Assembly (NCBI GenBank): GCA_035493895.1
Contig: DATJHM010000127.1
Span: 1 to 27,526 of the forward strand
Direction: 5' to 3'
From: DATJHM01 sp035493895
Lineage (GTDB): Bacteria > Chloroflexota > Ktedonobacteria > Ktedonobacterales > Ktedonobacteraceae
Length of the DNA: 27,526 bases
The notes under the pieces were generated by a model that was given only the letters and a program-made list of their open reading frames with translations, was not told the origin of the DNA and ran no database searches. Below, one piece after another: positions 23,359 to 27,526 of the stretch; positions within the stretch are counted from its first letter, which is position 1, and the number at the start of each line of letters is the position of its first letter. Made by a program: the position numbers and the translations under genes.

Positions 23359-26300
23359 CTAATCGTCCTCCATGCCCTGCTCCAGCGATAATATCTCGGC
23401 CAGCGCCTGATTCGCGGCTGCGCGTATCGCGGGTAGCTCGGGCGCATTGCGGAGCGCGATCAGGCGACGAATGACATGGTCGGGAATATTGCGACGGAGC
23501 TTGCCAAGCGTTTCTATCGCTCTGACGCGTACCTCCCAGAAGGGATAATCCAGCAACTCGATCACCATATTGAGTACCGCAGGCGTTGCTCGTCCCATCG
23601 CCGCGACCGTTTCCGCAATGCGGTAGTGCATGTGCGAAACGAAAAAGCCCTGCGCTGGCTCTTCGCGAAGAATGGCTTTTGCGATTGGAGCGAGTTTCGC
23701 AAGTTCCGCAGGATACAGCTTGTTGAGCACATCGCAGGTACGCTCACATGTTTGATAATCATTTGATTCGAGCAGTGTCAGGAGTGACGAGAGCCGGACG
23801 CGTGTGCCGAACTGTACTAGTGCGTCCAGGACGCAGTGGCGATCATCACCGTCGCCTGTTTGTAGCAAGCTCAGTAATGGTTCAACAGGAGCCCATGTAT
23901 GGAGAGCTGCGAGAGCACTGATGGCTGCATGGCGTATTTTCTCTTCTGTCGATTGTAGTGATTCCAGAACGAAGGGAAGATAGGTGGGGTCCTGGAGTGT
24001 CTGGATAGCACGCAGGACAGGCAAGCGCATGATTGGGCGAGGATCATCAAGCAGATGTTTGAGTATTTGTTCTGGCATAACTTCTGCAAGTTCCTCTAAT
24101 GCGTAGCTAATATTGTAACGATGTATCTCAATGGTGGCGGGGAGCACGTTGAGCATAGCCTCCAGTGGGGCATGAGCGCCAAGATGGTGTAGCTCATAGA
24201 AGAGATCATCATCCAATTCCCGGGTGTCTTCGTCGATCAGATGCGCCGATAGAATGTCGATGGGCGTGTTGGCACCCATCTGGCGGAGTACTTCGGCAGC
24301 CTCTGATGCGAGGCTAAACCTGTCTTTATCATCCAGAAGAGCGATAAGTGGTTCGATGGGGAGAGCGGCGCCTAATTTGGCTTGCTCTGCCAGTACACAA
24401 AGCGCCGCACGGACGATGTATTTTTCTGGTTCGTTGAGGAGTGGGAGGAGTGGTTCAAAAGGGATGGGCTCTCCTCGCTTTTGTAGTGCGTCGTAGAGCA
24501 CTGTCGTGCGAATGTCTTTGTCGTCATCCTGTAACATCTCCAACAGGATGTTTACAGGCACACGCGTGCCCATCTCGCCAAGCGCTCGAATAACGGCTTT
24601 ACGGATAGCGCTATTTTGTGTTGTATCATGCAGTAGAGAGATGAAAAGATCGAGAGGGGCGTGTTCTCCCATCGCACCGGCAATCTCTATAGCGGCAGCT
24701 CGAACAAGTAGATTGTTGTCTTCGAGGAGTGAGAAAATGGTTTCGGTGGGAAGGTATTGGGCAACGAGTTTTAGGGAGTGGACTATTGCATAGGGAAGTC
24801 CTCTATCCTCGTCGTCGAGCCACTGTAGGAGCTGCTCGACGGGCGCTTGAGCACCAAGCCGTTTGATAGCAGCATCCAGCAGGTAATTCTCCCCTTCATA
24901 GATGTTCCAGCGTATTACTTGAATAAGATGTTCCAGTGGTACATCTATGCCTAGAGTGTTTAAGGCGGTAATGGCTCTATAGCGTAGAATGTTTCCCTCA
25001 TCAGTATTCTGTGCAATCTTCATAAAAAGTTCGATCGATTCCTCATCAGCCAGCAAGTCCAGCAGATATACAGCTATCCATCGATCTGTGTGGGTGTTAT
25101 TCAGTGTATGGAGCAGGTTATCTGGCGTGACCCACTCGTAAAGTACATAAAAGAGCTGCCTAAACCACTGAGGATGATAGGATGTGCTGCCGCTCTTATC
25201 TGTATAGACTGAGCGCAACAATAGTTCTATTGGTGCATGTGGCCCGGCGAGATGGAATGTGGCGATAAGAGAGGCATTTTCGTTATGAGGGGTATTCTGT
25301 AGCGCGTGTACGAGCAAATCAGGTGACAACTCAACGCCTTTCAGTTCCAGGAGTTGGGTCAGTTCCCAATAGGTCTGATGATGAGAATTGATGATATTCC
25401 CATTTTGAAGGAGTGGTAGGATAGCGTCGGTGGAGACGTGCTCATGTAAGTAGCGTAAGCTCAAAGCTGCTCCATAAGCAGCTTGCCCATTGGGAGAATG
25501 TACCAGTTCGAGCAATGCCGGGATAGGTGCCTGTCCTCCCCATTGCGCCAGCGCTTTTGCTGCTAATTTTGACGTAGATGAATGATGGAGCATTGGCAGC
25601 AAGATATCGGGAGATAACAGAGCCTCGCATTGTAGAAAGACAAACAGAGTCTGGTGCTGTATTTCCGTATCGTCATCAAAGAGAAGCTCGTATAGCGATT
25701 GAAGCGGAACGTGTTTGCCCAATAGACCTAATGCCTGGATGCATTCAATGCGTATATCTTTACGAGAACTGTCCTTTTTGTGAAGCGAAAGCAATGGCAA
25801 TAATGGTTCAACAAGCAGCGCAAAATCATATGCCGTGATATATTTCAAGGCGCTTCGCCGCATCCAACCATACTCATGTTGTAATGCCTCCAGCCACTGT
25901 TCAATTGGAAAGTATTCACCTCTCTCGTAGAGCCATTCCCAGGCAATTTCACTCGTGGTTTCCGATTCGCCGAAGGCTAATGTGCGTAGCAGGGTACTGG
26001 AAACAGAGGCTCTTTGTTCATAGAGACTTTGTAGCGCTGTGTTGCGTATACGCTGGTCACTATCCTGCAACACCGAGAGAAGCGGATCCTGCGATGATTG
26101 CCCACCATGTGTGCTGATTGCCTTTACTGCGATCGCCCGGAATTCAGGGATACTCGCTTGCAGCATTTGTAAGAAGATCTCAAATGGTGCAGGTACGTTG
26201 TCCATACTCAATGCTCTGGCTGCAACCCGGCGCTGACTTTTTGTGCGAGTCGTATCTTGCCAGATGTTCATCAACAAGGACACTGGCGCTTTTTCACCCA

Positions 26301-27526
26301 GGCTACCGAGAATATATAGCACGGTATTCTGGCTTTCAGTAGCAAGGTTCTGATGAGGGGAGAGTAGTTCGACGAGCCGCGCTATAACGATCTCAGTTTT
26401 CAGCGTGCGTATTCTATGGCAATCGTAGAGCGTGATAGAGAGCATGTCGTGAAAGACGTGAGAGAGAATAAAAACGGGGATAGGAAAGCTGATGGTATCA
26501 GAGGCAGACGATAGATGATATGGTCTCTCGATATCTGTATTGTGTTTCTGCAAGTGTTGAAGGATGGGAAGGACAATTTGCAAGGGAAACAGGAGGAGAG
26601 CGTCGTCCATGCCCCGTAGGCGTCGTGTATTTTGCCAGTCACCGATCCGGTTGGGTTCTGCCCATTCTTCCAGCATCAGTTGGCCCAGGGAGATCATCTC
26701 GGGTTCCAGCCGATAATCTCCAAGCTCGTAAAGCGATTTAACAGCCAGTATCGAACACAGATCGCCGGGATCGCTATCCGGCGTGTCCTTCTCTGCGATG
26801 AGTGCCCGAAGCCATTTATCAGCAACTCGTAGTCCCTCTGATCCATAGTCCTGCGCCAGGACGCCTACCAGAAGGCGTAGTATCTCGCTCCAGCGGCTAA
26901 ATCTGCGCTTCTGCCAGATGAGATTCCAAGCGTTCTGTCGTTGTGTTTCATCTGCCGCGCAAAGTTGATCAGCCAGAGCAAGGGCCGAGAGATACTCCTG
27001 AAGCATCTGATGCTTGAAGCCATACGATTGAGAGGCAACCGATTCGAGAACCCCTGTATTCAGGATATCGGCCACGATCGCATAGAGCGCTTCCGTGCTT
27101 TGCCCTGGCGCAAGAGAGGGCAGCAATGCCAGCATATCCTGGACGGTGAAATTGCGCCCGTGCGTCTGGTAGAACTGGAGTGCGAGCGAGGCTAAGAGAT
27201 GGCGCAACTCTACGCGTCGTGCGGCAGAAGGGATGCGCATCCTGAACATAGCTTCGGTCACTTGTTGATAGAGCATAGCGCGAGTGGCTGGCAGGTGGCC
27301 GGTCTGGACATAACTGACGGCGGCGAGGCTGAACAAAAGGGGATTCTCGGCCCATGACGCGATCTGAGAATCGTATTGCAGCGCCTGGACGAATGTCTCT
27401 GCCGAGGGCGATGCTGGTCTCTCGTCTGCGGGTATATCCTGATGCAGGATGTCGTGGAGTATGGGCAGCAGGTGCTCTGCCAGGTTTAGACGTTTCTCTT
27501 TATCCAGCGGTTGCAGTTCCCATTCA
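23359..27526 (-). CDS. STAND/NACHT-type NTPase with long HEAT-repeat region (N-terminus beyond window)
   Basis: The frame is open from the right edge to the TAG at 23359, about 1388 residues. The visible start reads like the C-terminal half of a NACHT module: a NPLLFSLAAVSYVQ helix, then LPATRAMLYQQVTEAMF and a winged-helix-like FKHQMLQEYLSALALADQL block. From about residue 380 the protein is a solenoid of roughly 25 HEAT/PBS-type repeats of about 37 residues, each with a PxxxLLxLLxD strand-helix and an RxxAxxALxxLG helix. This architecture, an ATPase switch with a repeat sensor, is shared by many bacterial STAND defence or signalling proteins. The Walker A/B part and any effector domain lie outside the window, so its output cannot be read. 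The gene lies upstream of glgB but is probably unrelated. Confidence 0.85.
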   Translation of the reverse strand, partial: EWELQPLDKEKRLNLAEHLLPILHDILHQDIPADERPASPSAETFVQALQYDSQIASWAENPLLFSLAAVSYVQTGHLPATRAMLYQQVTEAMFRMRIPSAARRVELRHLLASLALQFYQTHGRNFTVQDMLALLPSLAPGQSTEALYAIVADILNTGVLESVASQSYGFKHQMLQEYLSALALADQLCAADETQRQNAWNLIWQKRRFSRWSEILRLLVGVLAQDYGSEGLRVADKWLRALIAEKDTPDSDPGDLCSILAVKSLYELGDYRLEPEMISLGQLMLEEWAEPNRIGDWQNTRRLRGMDDALLLFPLQIVLPILQHLQKHNTDIERPYHLSSASDTISFPIPVFILSHVFHDMLSITLYDCHRIRTLKTEIVIARLVELLSPHQNLATESQNTVLYILGSLGEKAPVSLLMNIWQDTTRTKSQRRVAARALSMDNVPAPFEIFLQMLQASIPEFRAIAVKAISTHGGQSSQDPLLSVLQDSDQRIRNTALQSLYEQRASVSSTLLRTLAFGESETTSEIAWEWLYERGEYFPIEQWLEALQHEYGWMRRSALKYITAYDFALLVEPLLPLLSLHKKDSSRKDIRIECIQALGLLGKHVPLQSLYELLFDDDTEIQHQTLFVFLQCEALLSPDILLPMLHHSSTSKLAAKALAQWGGQAPIPALLELVHSPNGQAAYGAALSLRYLHEHVSTDAILPLLQNGNIINSHHQTYWELTQLLELKGVELSPDLLVHALQNTPHNENASLIATFHLAGPHAPIELLLRSVYTDKSGSTSYHPQWFRQLFYVLYEWVTPDNLLHTLNNTHTDRWIAVYLLDLLADEESIELFMKIAQNTDEGNILRYRAITALNTLGIDVPLEHLIQVIRWNIYEGENYLLDAAIKRLGAQAPVEQLLQWLDDEDRGLPYAIVHSLKLVAQYLPTETIFSLLEDNNLLVRAAAIEIAGAMGEHAPLDLFISLLHDTTQNSAIRKAVIRALGEMGTRVPVNILLEMLQDDDKDIRTTVLYDALQKRGEPIPFEPLLPLLNEPEKYIVRAALCVLAEQAKLGAALPIEPLIALLDDKDRFSLASEAAEVLRQMGANTPIDILSAHLIDEDTRELDDDLFYELHHLGAHAPLEAMLNVLPATIEIHRYNISYALEELAEVMPEQILKHLLDDPRPIMRLPVLRAIQTLQDPTYLPFVLESLQSTEEKIRHAAISALAALHTWAPVEPLLSLLQTGDGDDRHCVLDALVQFGTRVRLSSLLTLLESNDYQTCERTCDVLNKLYPAELAKLAPIAKAILREEPAQGFFVSHMHYRIAETVAAMGRATPAVLNMVIELLDYPFWEVRVRAIETLGKLRRNIPDHVIRRLIALRNAPELPAIRAAANQALAEILSLEQGMEDD

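Overview
The window looks like a chromosomal segment of a soil Chloroflexota bacterium, most likely Ktedonobacteria-like. That placement is an inference from gene content: large multi-PAS/GAF sensors, a GAF protein with an N-terminal HTH, a STAND-type NTPase with HEAT repeats, an F420-type (DDN family) reductase and an AcuABC-like cluster. No rRNA, tRNA or CRISPR array was seen. Both ends cut through genes that remain open to the edge: an Eco57I-like DNA adenine methyltransferase on the left (minus strand, 1-2258) and a NACHT-type NTPase with HEAT repeats on the right (minus strand, 23359-27526).

Layout. 1-3.5 kb: methyltransferase, a divergent PadR regulator and a tail-to-tail single-domain response regulator. 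3.5-5.1 kb: a 0.5 kb AT-rich gap, a DUF6807/PmoA-like gene and, just upstream of it, the stranded N-terminus of a Gfo/Idh/MocA oxidoreductase. 5.1-6.7 kb: an XRE regulator with two copies of a palindromic operator, divergent from a small DUF4177-like protein and a ClpP protease. 6.7-8.6 kb: a concanavalin/GH16-like beta-sandwich protein and an HTH-GAF protein. 9.0-13.5 kb: a two-component operon (PAS-GAF-PAS-PAS histidine kinase, OmpR/PhoB-type regulator), then a helically phased repeat array, an orphan receiver and a 63-aa charged protein, closed by a strong terminator. 13.7-14.9 kb: an ECF-like sigma factor with a small acidic partner gene downstream and a tandem 42-bp repeat upstream. 15.2-18.0 kb: acuB followed by one gene fusing an AcuC deacetylase to an AcuA acetyltransferase. 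18.3-19.5 kb: an AI-2E/PerM family membrane protein. 19.6-21.1 kb: TetR regulator, antibiotic-biosynthesis-type monooxygenase and DDN-family reductase, with a duplicated operator. 21.2-23.2 kb: glycogen branching enzyme.

The most interesting unit is the acu cluster. In Bacillus, AcuA acetylates and inactivates acetyl-CoA synthetase, AcuC removes the acetyl group and AcuB is a CBS/ACT protein. Here the two opposing enzymes form one 675-residue polypeptide, whose start codon lies one base after the acuB stop codon. This suggests a bifunctional, nucleotide-sensing acetylation switch. Other good leads are the 11-bp phased TTCACAG array next to a PhoB-like regulator, an apparently leaderless tetR whose twin operator sits at its neighbour rather than at its own promoter, and a zinc-less small protein behind the sigma factor that could be a new kind of sigma regulator.
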